Source of the DNA: Artemia franciscana
Lineage: Eukaryota; Arthropoda; Branchiopoda; Anostraca; Artemiidae
NCBI RefSeq assembly: GCF_032884065.1
Contig: NC_088866.1
Coordinates: 32,469,519 to 32,533,518 of the forward strand
Length of the DNA: 64,000 nucleotides
Direction: 5' to 3'
Position numbers and translations under genes: made by a program. Shown here one piece after another: positions 9,691 to 21,380 of this stretch (positions are counted from its first letter, which is position 1; every line of letters begins with the position of its first letter). Under the pieces are notes generated by a model, which was not told the origin of the DNA, made no database searches, and worked only from the letters and a program-made list of their open reading frames with translations.

Positions 9691-11115
9691 TTTAGGAAAC
9701 CACTAATTAAACAACTGTATAAGAAATGTGATAAGAGTGAGTGTAGTAATTATCGAGGCATTAGGCTGGTCTCTTTAGGTAGCAAATATGATACATTTTA
9801 GATTCAGATGTGCTGTGGACAAAGTTATAAGAGAAGAACAGTACGGTTTTAGAAAGGGTAGAGGATGAGTCGACCAAGTTTTCACTCTTAGGTTAATAAT
9901 TAAGAGGTGCCTAAGTTATTGAACACCTTTGATGCTCAGTTTCATATATCGTGAGCAAGCGTTTGATTCTGTTGATAAAAGAGCTTTAGAGAAGGTCTTA
10001 TCCTTGTATGGTAAACCAAACAAATAAATTAAAGTTACTAGCACAGTGTACAAGGATAACACTGCTGCGGTAAAGGTAGAAAATGAGGTTAGCAGCTGGT
10101 TTTGTACAAAATCAGGTGTTTAGCACGGTTATGTTCTAGCCCCATTTATAAGGATTATTTTGATGGACTCTGTCTTCAGGACCACAGGAAAGGCAATGGG
10201 ATAATATGGAATCAAATGGGGAAGAAAAACTTTCCTGGACTTAGATTATGGTGATGATTTACGCATCCTAGATGAAAGTTTAAGCAAAATGAATGAACAC
10301 CTTTCGAGGTTTTGCAAATTCAGGGTGCTAGAATAGGTCTGAAGATTAAAATTGAGCAGTAAAATTCAATATTTATCAAATTTGAAAGATCAAATGTCCA
10401 AAGAAGAAACAGGTCCAAGTTGGGAATACTGCAGACACTGCTGAATAAGTGAACACTCTTGTCTTTATAAAAAAAGGCCAACATTTTGCAGTAAGTAAAG
10501 TTCAAAATGTGACGTTGGATAAGGAAAACATTGTATTGGGTAGATAGCTTCACTAACGTTGGTAGTATTATTAGTAAAGATGGTGTAAGCAGTGAAGATG
10601 TTAAAATAAAATGGGTGAGCCTCAGGGTGTTTTTTCATAGTTAAAAAAAAAGTTTGGAAGAAAAGGAAGATGAGTATGGAAACCAAGATTAGAATATTTT
10701 AAGCTACAGTGATGACAGAGGTAAAATATGGTTCTGAAGCATGGGCACTCTGAAAATTGGATACAAATTTGCTAGAAGTTTTCCAGAGAAGTTTCCTAAG
10801 GATTGTTCTGGATACCCGGCTGACTGACCCTTTTTCAAGCAGAAGGCTGTAGGAAAAGTGTGCATTAATCCCACTTTCTAGGGCTATAACGAGAGAAAGG
10901 TTGAAATCCTTTTCGGCCAACCGTCTAGTGCTAAACGGAAAGCAGGTCGTCCACGGTTGGGATGGGAGGATGTCATAAAGAAATATTTAAGAGAAATGGG
11001 AACTACCTGGGAGGGTGTAAAAAGGGAGGCTTTGAATAGATTGGGATGGAGGAGGAGCTTCCGTAGCTGTGTTGGCCTCAGGCGGCTTGGGGCTGTGTTG
11101 AGTTATTAGTAATAG
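9691..11115 (+). pseudogene. Degenerate RTE-like LINE reverse transcriptase
   Basis: Conceptual translation in shifting frames gives the RT order SNYRGIRLVSL (about 9750), EQYGFRKG-like (about 9838), SVDKRALEKVLSLYG-like (about 9970-10010), a W..KSGV-type motif, LDYGDDLRILDES (about 10240-10275, GDD where ADD is normal), TKIRI.ATVMT.VKYGSEAWAL (about 10683-10755), RLTDPFSSRRL, and a final GRPRLGWEDVIKK to LRRLGA tail (about 10945-11095). Stops and indels occur throughout. A fragment homologous to 8830-8960 interrupts it at about 10360-10500. It ends in a TAGTAATAGTAGTA tail. Bases 9530-9690 upstream show nothing recognisable. Confidence 0.75.
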
Positions 11116-11972
11116 TAGTATAACAGTTTCAATTATCTTTGCTAGACACCTTGTCAAAAGGGTTCACAATCAGATATCTGAGGTACAGCATTTTATTTTA
11201 GACAACTAGCACATAGTATGATCACAGACTATATAGTACCATTGCAAATATATTGTGCCAATTTGGGATGCTCCTTAACCCTTTGTTGACCACTGAGGTG
11301 GTGAGTGAGGAACACTGATGAGGGATGGAATGATGGAGACAGAAGTAAGTCATAAGGCCTAAACCGCAATGAAGTTCCGGAGGAGGATTAAGGTGAAAGA
11401 TACAGGGGACAAAACTCATTTTTTCGTGTCCGAGGCAGCCGTTTAGAGAGGGCCCAAGGTCGTACTTTGAGCTGGCACTCACGCGTTTCCCCTGTCCGAC
11501 GGTGAATAATCTTTCATACATCTAGTTGACATTGGATTGAAAACCTGAGGGGATGGCTTAGGGTGTGCGTGGGGGACTCCGTCAAGGCAAACTCTGTTCC
11601 GAGTCTGAAAATGCTTTGTTGCTTCAAATCACGGTTGAAGAATCCTCATCCACAGGGGGCTTTGAGTCTGGAGGAGAAGGAGTTGCTAAAAAATGACTGT
11701 GAATCCTCGTCAGCAATCATGTGCTCCCAGAGTCTGGAGCCAGAAATGACAAAGGGCTCAAAAAGTTCTGAGGCTGAAATAAGCGCATACAAAACAATTT
11801 GGTGCTCTCACACAGAACAGAGCAAGCCTGAATTAGGGGTAACCGCAGTCAAAAGTCAGAGCAATGAGCACTGGGAGAAGCCCAAGCTTAGAGAGAAGCT
11901 GAGCCAAAGGGAGAAAAGGAAAGCAAGATTGCTTGGGGCAGGTGGTCTGCACCCTCCATGGACCAACTCCCA
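11116..11972. other. Unidentified, relatively GC-richer stretch
   Basis: Base composition is less AT-rich than the neighbours. The longest frame (plus, 11563-12006, 147 codons, from MCVGDSVKANSV) runs on into the neighbouring LINE in antisense, so it is not trusted as a gene. The sequence resembles a retroelement 5' leader abutting the truncated LINE at 11973, but I found no motif to prove this. Confidence 0.35.
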
Positions 11973-13966
11973 GTTTTACTCACTTCATTTATGGTACAAG
12001 GATTAAAAACCAACTGATTTTCTACTGGAACTTCAAACTGAACTATTTTGGGAGGCTGCTTAATTCTTTTCCAAGCATCATTGTAAAGTTTTGCTCCCTC
12101 AATAGAAAAATATCCATATAAATAACTCTCAACATCCTTTGGAGTAGTCCAATCTCCTCCCCCCTCTGATTGTACTTTATTAATAACTTCTATTTTATCC
12201 TTTTGACCTAGGAGTGAATTTATGATTTTCCATGATTTTCTTATATCATATTTGTGCTTCATAAATTCATTTTTTAAATACATTTTTTCAGCTTTCCACA
12301 GAAATCCATTTTAAGTATTTTGGCAAATATTAAACTGCTATAAATTAATGACAAATGTTTCACATAGGTATATTTTATACAATTCATTTTTCCAACTTAT
12401 GAAATTTAGAATACCCTGTGTAATCCATTGTTTCTTTGGGAATGTTGTCCTACCCCTTTTAATTCTTCTAAGAGGACTTTCCTCATTCAATATCTTTGTA
12501 AACATTGCAACAAAAATATCATACGCAACCAACAGGTTATCTTCTTCAAAAACTGGAGTAAAATCTAAATCACCCATTTCTTTCTCAAATTTTTTTTAAG
12601 TTATCTTTTCTTAATTCACAAAAAAATGTTTTATTTATTTGACCAACCTTACATATAATCCTGTAAGATTTTTTATTTTACTAAGAAAACAGAGATGGTT
12701 GGATCCATCTATAAGTAAAACATCAGCGTATGAACTTTCAAGCAGCTTTCCATTAACAAATATTTTATCAATCAGCATTGCAGACTTATCAGTTACTTGT
12801 GTAGGAATAGTTACCAGGGGGTACTGGAATGGTGAAATGAATAAATTAAGCAAATCTACATGGCTTGTACTTTTAAGAAGGTCAGTATTGAAATCAATCA
12901 TAACTAGTTTATATTCATGATAACTATTAAATTTCACCATCTCCTCAATATAGACATCCTTATTAAATTATGATGTCTTATAGACCAAACCAACAACTAC
13001 GTTTTTTATCAGATTTATCGTTGATTTCAATAAGAAGAGTCTCAAGCCTTCCTTCAAGCCACAGCAAGAGATTTTCCCTCAACCAATAAAAAACTCCTTC
13101 CTTTATCAACAAAGCCAGACTCCCTTAATCCTTAACATGACATACTGATCAATGAGTGACCTAATTTTTGAGATGGCTGAACTGTTTTCCAGCTTGGCTA
13201 GTACATAGCCACCATCAGTCCAGACATTCCTAACTCCCCATTGGTCATATGCCAGATTTAGTAGTTACTTGCCATTTGGTGTTAAATACTTGCATATAAA
13301 CACATTCAATCTGGCCAGCTTCTTTTTGTTCATGATGCTTTGCATAATTAAAAGACTGAAAAGTGACAAGAATGGGCAGGAGAATATTCTCTACTGAACT
13401 AACTCAGGTATGTAAGCATTCAGTTGATTTGATGTCACTAGCAAGCACACAGATCCTCATCTTAGTATTGAATAACTCTAGGATGCTACTGGGATACTCA
13501 ACCCCTTGAGCATCTTCAAATATTTCAAATTTCAAACTGTAATCAATATTTATTGCATTATAGATCTTGGTGACAATATTCTTAATTGCTTGTTCACTGA
13601 TCATGCTTTTTCTGCCTAAACATTTCTCACTCACCTGTTTGTGAACATCCTGACAAAGATTGTCTTTCAATTTGACAATTTCACTCTGCAACTTTACTAG
13701 GGCAGACAAGAGTGAAGATACACTCTGTTGAAGCAGCACCAGCAATTCTGATTATTTATTTGATACACATCCAGAAATATGCCAAGTTCAATAAAAGCAC
13801 CTTGGGCTCCATTGGTTAGTTTTTTCTTTGAAGCTTTGGCAAAATTCATTGTGAATGGCAAAATGAATCCCTTACTCAGTGATACTTTTTTGTGTGATCC
13901 ATAGAATAATACTTGATAAGATTTTCCCTCCTTGATGCAGTTATACTGACTATTTGAACAGGCCAT
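11973..13966 (-). mobile_element. 5' part of another LINE (ORF1, endonuclease, start of RT), truncated
   Basis: Minus-strand element whose 3' half is missing. ORF1-like frames are at 13966-13404. An APE endonuclease remnant lies at 12940-12635, with a MIDFNTDLLKS motif (GDFN degenerated), IDKIFVNGKLL, and a terminal DGSNHL where SDH is usual. The EN-RT linker follows at 12577-12338 (KKQWITQGILNFISWKNELYK). The region before RT is at 12283-11973 (KHKYDIRKSWKIINSLLG, and PCTINEVSK at the edge). It stops abruptly at about 11973. The layout fits CR1/L2-like LINEs of invertebrates. It is broken by stops and frameshifts. Confidence 0.75.
13404..13966 (-). pseudogene. LINE ORF1 of the truncated minus-strand element
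   Basis: Two overlapping frames (13966-13697, starting MACSNSQYNCIKEGKSYQVL, and 13745-13404). The second has a predicted coiled-coil-like run (VSSLLSALVKLQSEIVKLKD), as in many LINE ORF1 proteins, which trimerise. A frameshift near 13720 separates them. The function is inferred from the position upstream of the endonuclease only. Confidence 0.5.
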
Positions 13967-14441
13967 AAAGGATGGTTGCAGAATTTACCGATTGCAACAT
14001 CATTAACTCTGTGAGACATGACAAACTTGATAATGTCTAATTTCCTGATGCTCAATAATGTCTAATTTTTGAAGCCAACCCGTCAAACAGCTTTTTACAT
14101 AGCAAGTGTTTATCAACAGCTAGCTATTACACAAGTAATGTAGTCCATAAATAGTAATCCAATATTCCACTTTTTTGAAACTTCTAGAATCCCTGAAGGT
14201 CACTGAGTCCAAATAGTTCAAACTGTTGATAGTGATAAAAGGCTGTAAAATATCAAAACAGTAATCCTTTGTGAAACCCTGGCTAAACAATAGGCCTATA
14301 CACTGGTATTGATCTTAACAGGTCAAAGGCAGATGAAAGACTGAGTGTAATCATTATGTGTAAATAATTTTACAAAATGCTAATTATAGTCAGCTTCAAA
14401 TAAAGAGAAGTTTCAGGATATTTAACCCTCAAACTTTTATG

Positions 14442-14943
14442 ACACTATATAGGACAATAGTGTGCCTAGAGGTAGAATAATAGGGCAATATTTGAGTCAT
14501 TTACCATATCAGCATCAACTGCAATGTTTAGGACTCCCTTCCTAGCAGTTTGGACAGGACTGACCTGATCAATACAATCTGTATTATGAAGGGTGCTGAT
14601 AATGTAGACTGGGCTGATTTCTTCAAGCTTAGTCATTACTCAGACATTTGACAAAACTTGTACAAACTGTATCAGCTGCCAGAGTAAACAACTTGTATTA
14701 CACTATACAGGACAATATTATGTCTGGTGGTAGAATATAAGGGCCATATTTGAGTCATTTACCATATCAGCATCAACTGCAATGTTTGGGACTCCCTTCC
14801 CAACAGTTTGGAAAGGATTAACCTGATCAATACATTCTGTATTATGAAGGGTGTTGATAATGTGGACTGGGCTGATTTTTTCAAGCTTAGTCATTACTCA
14901 GCCATATGATAAAACTTTGATAAACTGTATCAGCTGCCAGTGA
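14442..14943. repeat. Two tandem units of about 258 bp upstream of a LINE ORF1
   Basis: Unit 1 starts at 14442 (acactatataggacaat) and unit 2 at 14700 (acactatacaggacaat). They share long stretches such as gagtcatttaccatatcagc and end in ctgtatcagctgccag. They lie about 480 bp upstream of the ORF1 start of the minus-strand LINE, so they may be monomer-type 5' UTR promoter repeats. Bases 13967-14441 hold a shorter internal repetition (ataatgtctaattt, twice) but no gene. Confidence 0.7.
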
Positions 14944-15137
14944 ACAAGAAAATAGGTGAATGTAGCTTTATTGACTAAGCAACAAAACTTTGCAATAGTT
15001 TAGCAGATACCATAGCTTCTGCACAAATGGTGCAAACATTTAAGAGTCCTCTCATTGAAACTTGAGTTCAATGAAAAAAAGTTTCTGTAATATAGTTATT
15101 TGTGAAGGATACTTTTTTTATTTTTTGTTTTGCAGTG

Positions 15138-15253
15138 TGCTGTCATTTCCTGTATTTGTATTACAACAAGCCTATGGCTTTCTCCTGTATTTGTATTACA
15201 ACAAGCCTATGGCTTTCTCCTGTTTTGAATAAAATAATAAATAAATAAATAAT
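15138..15253 (+). repeat. Retroposon 3' end with short tandem duplication and TAAA tail
   Basis: A roughly 38-bp unit (tcctgtatttgtattacaac...ggctttc) occurs twice, followed by gttttgaataaaataataaataaataaataa. The shape is that of the 3' end of a LINE or SINE with a (TAAA)n tail. No coding part of it is recognisable upstream. Confidence 0.55.
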
Positions 15254-15880
15254 TCATTGCATCTCCTGGCATTTTCTGCCCCTAGGCTTGAACCCAGAGC
15301 ACCTATTTGTAAATCCTGGCGTGGCTATCTCAGAAGTTTCAACCAGCAGCAAGTTGCTCTGCATTGGGGTCTAATTAAACCTTTTTCGTCACAAAATGGA
15401 TGAAAACACTACTTTCCCATGACGCAATAATTTAACACTTAAAAACAACACTAGGACTTTTAGTTTCTATTCAAATAAGCCACCTTCTTATCTTCAAGGA
15501 TCAATGATTTAAACTGGCTAAACAATTGAGTGCTCCCTAGATTATAGCTAGTATTGTAATAATTACAAATACTCTTAATTTTCATTATTGAGAGCAATGA
15601 AAATCTACTTTTTACAGAGAAAACAGTAGGCTATTTACTGGCTCTTTGATATAAATATGCCTAGAATAAAATTGACTGTAGTAAAATTCTAGTTTAGCTA
15701 CTTTTTGCTATCTCAGAAAGGGGTTAGGTTAGAAAAATAAAACTTTCAGTAATGAATCCAGGATTGAAAACATACTCTGTAAAGGAATTAGGCCTATCAA
15801 GTTTCTATGTAAATTCTCTTCTGATTCTAAGTCTTAGAAATTTGCCTAATTGACAGGTTTATACCTATTGAAATTTTGGT
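15254..15880. other. No gene; AT-rich DNA with fragments of the neighbouring repeat
   Basis: A fragment with ttaggttagaaaaataaaactttcag (about 15720-15755) is a diverged copy of sequence at 15915-15950 and, inverted, at 16995-17015. Nothing else is seen. Confidence 0.5.
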
Positions 15881-15884
15881 AAAA

Positions 15885-17045
15885 TCCTAGTTAATTGACT
15901 TCTTGCTATTTCAGAAAGGGTTTAGGTTAGGAAAATGAAACTTTCAGGGATGAATCTAGACTAAAGTATGTCCTGGGAAGGTATTTTGAAACAACTACCT
16001 CCACTCCTTCTCCTTCTAGAGGGCTCTGACCTTTAAAAATGTGTGTTTTATAAAAGTGAAACCTTGCAAAATAGATCTTCTGCTCAATTGAAGTACAACA
16101 AAATTGTTTTCAGCTTCATAACTTTGCTCAATTCCATTTTATAAGGTTTTAAAGACATGCAAATACATTTCCTAAATTTTGAAAAAAACTGGGTCCTATT
16201 TGAAAATCTTTGAAACCTCATAAATTGGGATTGAGCAAAGCTGTGAACCTGAAAACAGTTGTTGTTGCAAATAATTTAAGAAGGTGATCTTAATGTTTCA
16301 CTTTTATGAGACAAGAATTTTAAAGGTCATGGCCCTCTAGAGGGAGAAGGAGTAGAGGTGGGTACTTCAAAGGGTAAAATTATAGCAGTTCATATAACTG
16401 GCTTACCAATGAAGTGAATATACCACTCAATGCCTTTTTTATGCTTTTTACAAATATAATAATTGCTTCTGCCTTAAATTCAAATTTAAGCACTTTAACC
16501 TAAACTAACCTTATTATAAATAATTTTAGCACTGAGAAATGTAGCATTATTTTTTGAAAACAATGGAAAAGATGGTGCTGAGAAAAAATAGTATTATTTT
16601 GTGGAAAATGAGTAATAAGTCATACTTTAATTGAAAATTTGTAATTTTTAAGAGCTCAAAAAGTGCTTAAATTTGAATTGGCATTAGAAGTGATTATTAT
16701 ATTTGAAAAGAACATAAAAAAAGTCATTAAGCAGTATGTTCAATTTATTGGTAAGTCAGTAATATGAATTGTCATAATTTTTTGAAAATTTGTCATTTTT
16801 AAGAGCTAAAAAAGTGCTTAAATTTGAATTTAAGGTAGAAGCAATTATTATATTCATAAAGATCATAAAAAAGGCATCAAGTGGTATGATTACTTTATTG
16901 GTAAGTAAGTTATATGAACTGCTATAATTTTACCCTTCAAAATACCTTCCAAGGACATACTTTAGTCTGTAGACCTATACCTGAAAGTTTCATTTTTCTA
17001 ACCTAACTCCTTTCTAGGATAGCAGACAGTAGCTAAAATAGAATT
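15885..17045. repeat. Large imperfect palindrome centred near 16.19 kb, overlapping a second inversion
   Basis: About 15985-16170 is the reverse complement (diverged) of about 16205-16375. Shared phrases include cctttaaaa, ttataaaagtgaaac and ctccttctccttctagaggg. Further out, about 15900-16000 (cagaaagggtttaggttag to cctgggaaggtattttg) is inverted at about 16935-17035. About 16385-16500 (cagttcatataactggcttacc to aaatttaagcact) is inverted at about 16815-16920. No coding. The structure suggests nested foldback elements. Confidence 0.65.
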
Positions 17046-18415
17046 TTATCTTGATTGTAATAGCTTAATTGATTACAGAGCTAGAATATAATAAGGCTAG
17101 AATACAGACTAAATTACTATTTCAAGTTATATTAGCTTGAAGGATGAGCTAAACTAGGCCATAGATTCAGAATTAGGCCTAGCCTAAGTTGTTAGCTTAA
17201 ATTATGTAAAATAGGCTATACAAAAACCAGAAATATACACTAAACAGTTGTTATTTTTTAAACTAGGATTTTTTAAAGCCAATATTGGGCTTCTGCAGGG
17301 GAAACTAGGCCTACCATAATTGTGAATAAACTTCAATCAAAAGCACCTTCAATAGCCTAATAAGGGCAGTAAGTTGGCTATATTGCTAATCCTAATATGT
17401 CCACATAATTTTATAGAGCTTCCATAAAACAGGAATCAATGTAGGATAGGGCTAGAAACTATAAATGTTGTTTACATAGGGCAGGCTTTTCAAAATTTCA
17501 AAATATCATTCCCATTATTGCCGATGGAATGGCATCACGAAGCAGTGTCAGGTAAGCAAAAACTAATGTCTTTGGGATTTACTTCCTAACGAAATGGGGT
17601 AAACAATTTGTGAAATGTCTCGCAACCAAAGTTTGCTTTTTTCACAATGACAGATTTTACATTGAAAAATAAACAAAAAAGAGAAAATGAAAGGGGAAAA
17701 TAGAGCCTTACCTGAAGTCAGTAATATGAACTGTCATAATTTTTTGAAAATTTGTCATTTTAGAGATCAAAAAGTGCTTAAATTTGAATTTAAGGTAAAA
17801 GCAATTATTATATTCATAAAGATCATAAAAAAGGCATCAAGTGGTATAATTACTTTATTGGTAAGTCAGTTATATGAACTGCTATAATTTTACCATTCAA
17901 AATACCTTCCAAGGACATAGGCCTACTTTAGTCAATAGACCTATCCCTGAAAGTTTCATTTTTCTAACCTAACTCCTTTCTAGGATAGCAAACAGTAGCT
18001 AAAATACAATTTTATCTTGATTTTAATAGCTTAATTGATAACAGGGCTAGAATACAATAAGGCTAGAATATAGACTAAATTACTATTTCAAGTTAATAGC
18101 TTCAAGGATGAGCTAAACTAGGCCTAAGATTCAGAATTAGGCCTAGCCTAAGATTCAGAATTTGGCCTAGCCTAAGCTATTAGCTTAAATTATGTAAAGT
18201 AGGCTATACGAAGACCAGAAAAATACACAAAACAGTGTTGTTATTTTTTAACCTAGGATTTTTTTTAAAGCAACATTGGGCTTCAGTAAGGGAAACTACC
18301 AATAAACTTCAATCAAAAGCACCTTCAATAGCCCAATAGGGGCAGTAAGTTGGCTATATTGCTAATCCTAGTATGTTCACATAATTTTATAGAGCTTCCA
18401 TAAAAACAAAAATGA
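16753..18415. repeat. Direct duplication of about 700 bp, offset 960 bp
   Basis: 16753-17455 recurs at about 17716-18413. The anchor gctataattttacc(c/a)ttcaaaataccttcc is at 16921 and 17881. Both copies carry the aggcctagcctaag motif and the same ending (catcaattttatagagcttcc-type). Copies differ by small indels. The 66-codon open frame at 17687-17887 lies within the repeat and is not supported as a gene. Confidence 0.75.
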
Positions 18416-20025
18416 ACAAAAAAGTGAAAATGAAAGGGGAAAATAGAGCCTTACTCTATTTTGGAAAAAATATTTTTTATCTTTTTTCGGAATCTTCATA
18501 AGTTTTTGGTCACTAATAGCTTGTCCAGGCTATCTGTTTTTTGGACAACTGGGGCAGAAAAAAAAGTAGTTATATCTAGTCTTTATTTATTCTAAGCCAC
18601 ATTCGAAATTTATTGGTAACTTTTAGTTTTCTTTTCTTGACACTTTTTTTGAAAACCCGTGCATACTGCCGTTTTTTTCAATTGCTTTTCATTGTCTGCC
18701 CTTCTGATTTATTAGTCTTGAAAAAAAAGTTCAGACAGATATTTGACACTCCCAGTAACTTATTGCATTTTCTAAAGAAGTGTGGTTGTTTTATGTGTTC
18801 ACAACAGTAGTTTATACAAAAGCTGAGAATAGTTTAATTATTAGCAACAGTGCTTTTACAAATTTCCCTGTTCCGTGGGAGAACATGATACGCAAGCTAA
18901 AAAAAAAGGGATCAAGACAGTTTGTATTTTGAAGGTGCCCAATAATTTCTACCTTCTCTCCTGCCCAAAAGAAAGTACTTAGTGACGTCTTTGTCTTCGG
19001 TTATAATCATCGAAGTTTTGCCAGAGTTTGTTTTGTTTTATAATGAATTCCCGCTCCCCGCCCTTTTTTTTGCAAAGTCTAACCCTACAATTCGGGATTT
19101 TAGTAAACATATCCTAAGCGCGTATCAAAACCAAATGTTGAAGATGTTTGAAGATATGAGGACTAGGTTTGGAAAAATGCGTCTGATTTCATGTACATCA
19201 GTTGTTTTTATTAGCCCATGGGTTATTTCTTTATATGTGATTTCGTGTATATCATGTACATTTCTTTATATTTGCATCTGATTTTATGTATATCAGTTGT
19301 TTATATTAGCCCTTGGGATATTTCTTTATATTAAATATCTATTTTTCATAATTATTGAGATAATTTGGTCAAAGGCCCTGAGATAGGATGTTGTCTTGAA
19401 AAGGGGATAGAAAAATCAAAAAGGAAACAAATTGTAAAATACTGTTAATATGAACATGAATAAGTTCTAAGCTCGTCGGTTCTGTAGGGGCATAATTTAC
19501 TATTGCTGAAACCTTGTGCTTTTTAGTCTCAATTGAGTAATTAGCATTCTATGCCTAAGACCTCCCAAGTCTCAGCAAAATTTAGAGGTTTTGTTTTTCA
19601 TTATAAGCCCTAATACCCAACTATGCACCTCAACCTTCCAGCCTGATTACATAATTTCTATATCACCTAATTTCATGTTTTCTATTTCTGGAATGTGAGT
19701 TTCATAAAATACCAACAAGAACTGTTCAAAATTTCCGAACTCATTAGTCAAAATGTCAATACAGTGGACAGCAGTTTGTTAACGTTTAAAATTCTATGTT
19801 GCAATTTCACGTGACTTAAATCATTGAAATTGTATATCCTCCGTAAAGGACATGCTTCCAAACACTGTAGGACAGTGAAAATTATATCTTTTCATGTCTA
19901 TACAAAACACTTAAGCGGGATTTCATCCAGACAATAACAAGTTCCTCGGACCTTAAGCACGAATTAAAGCTTCGGTAAATACTAATACAATCTTGTTAAT
20001 GATGTGATTTTTCACGTTTGGTTAT
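18416..20025. other. No gene recognised
   Basis: AT-rich. Contains an imperfect tandem duplication (about 19181-19335, tgatttcatgtacatcagttg / tgattttatgtatatcagttg). An open frame (plus, 18982-19281) includes SNPTIRDFSKHILSAYQNQM, but I cannot tie it to a family or to good splice sites. Confidence 0.5.
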
Positions 20026-20125
20026 NNNNNNNNNNNNNNNNNNNNNNNNNNNNNNNNNNNNNNNNNNNNNNNNNNNNNNNNNNNNNNNNNNNNNNNNNNN
20101 NNNNNNNNNNNNNNNNNNNNNNNNN
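20026..20125. other. Assembly gap (100 N)
   Basis: Exactly 100 N, the usual size for a gap of unknown length. Sequence and exon content here are not known. Confidence 0.99.
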
Positions 20126-20237
20126 GGGAAGGTACTACTACAGCTTCTCCTACACTTACACCAAACTTGAAAAGCCTATACCCATGAATAAATTTTTAGC
20201 CATCAGGACCTTTCACGTTCCTGAACGGCTGGATCAG
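20126..20237 (+). CDS. Possible exon cut by the gap
   Basis: Only one frame is open. It includes KPIPMNKFLAIRTFHVPERL and ends at a strong donor (ggatca|gtaagtaat, intron from 20238). The 5' end falls in the gap. I do not recognise the protein. Its splice phase (2) does not directly match the next exon found at 23409, so it need not belong to the same gene. Confidence 0.3.
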
Positions 20238-20238
20238 T

Positions 20239-20886
20239 AAGTAATAAACTTACCTAATTCTATCGTTCAAACGATACTTTTTTAGAATGTCGGCCTATGA
20301 AGCTGACTGCCCGTTGCAGGGTCTGAAAGCTTGAGATATATTTCATATGATATGAGCTCATGCAGAGATATTTGTCCTTTGCGAGAAGTCTCGCGGAAGT
20401 CTAATGGTTATTAAGCAGAACATGCCTCCTAGGAGAGGCAAGTGTCTTAAGCCCAACGAAGGTACTTTCGACGTATCAATATCATGGGCGTGAATTCACG
20501 AAGATATGGGGGTGGGGGCAAAATGCGTTTTATATATTCTAGAAGGGGGTAATTTTGCCATTTTTTCAGTGAAAATACCAAAAACAAGAATTTTCAATGA
20601 AAATACCAGAAAAGGTATTTTTCAAAAACCTGGGAAAAGGGGAAATAAAATCTAGGATTGGTCTGCCCCCATCCCCAAATAACGCCATTGACCCAATCCA
20701 GGGAAACCGGCTCTTTGACTTGCATCCATATATGTTTTTTCAGTAGAATGATTTCCTTTCCATATTGAAAAACAAACAAGTCAAAACTTAATAGCAAAAA
20801 AAAACTTTTTATATTCAAGTAAGAAGTAGTTAAAACCCAAAAGAGCACAATGGTCGATAGTTATACAGGGTTGCCGCTCTCCCCCC
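20239..20886. other. No gene recognised
   Basis: Contains an A-box-like stretch and a short palindrome (gcctcctaggagaggc, about 20426-20441), but no supported feature. Confidence 0.5.
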
Positions 20887-21380
20887 GAAATATCATGGGA
20901 TGTTATTTGAACTTTGATTTGATCACCGCCACTCCCTTCCAATGTTTGGTAATTTCTGTTCGTTTCGAGTTTTGATCGTACTTTACCCTAATATACAAAA
21001 AGAAAATTGTTTTCTATCTGTTTGACATGTTTATGTAATTTCATTGACCTCAACAGCATATACAGAATATCTGATTCATCTGGTTAGTTTTCTTTGTTCA
21101 CCAATAGTGTATAAGCGTTTGGAGTTGAATCATGAAATATCATGGGATGTTATTTGAACTTTGATTTGATCACCGCCACTCCTTTCCAATGTTTGGTAAT
21201 TTCTGTTCGTTTCGAGTTTTGATCGTACTTTACCCTAATATACAAAAATAAAATTGTTTTCTATCTGTTTGACATGTTTATGTAATTTCATTGACCTCAA
21301 CAGCATATACAGAATATCTGATTCATCTGGTTAGTTTTCTTTGTTCACCAATAGTGTATAAGCGTTTGGAGTTGAATCAA
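20887..21380. repeat. Recent 247-bp tandem duplication
   Basis: Unit 1 is 20887-21133 and unit 2 is 21134-21380, starting gaaatatcatgggatg. I see only about two mismatches (cccttcc/cctttcc, aaaaagaaaa/aaaaataaaa), so it is young. Non-coding. Confidence 0.9.

Noticed and set aside
11563-12006. 147-codon plus-strand frame as a gene
   Set aside because: Its 3' part is antisense to a LINE, and there is no domain or splice evidence.
18982-19281. 99-codon frame as a host exon
   Set aside because: No convincing splice sites at either end and no recognisable family.
20380-20460. tRNA-like stretch (agtctaatgg ... cctcctaggag)
   Set aside because: There is an anticodon-stem-like palindrome but no B box or acceptor pairing. 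Not supportable as a tRNA gene.
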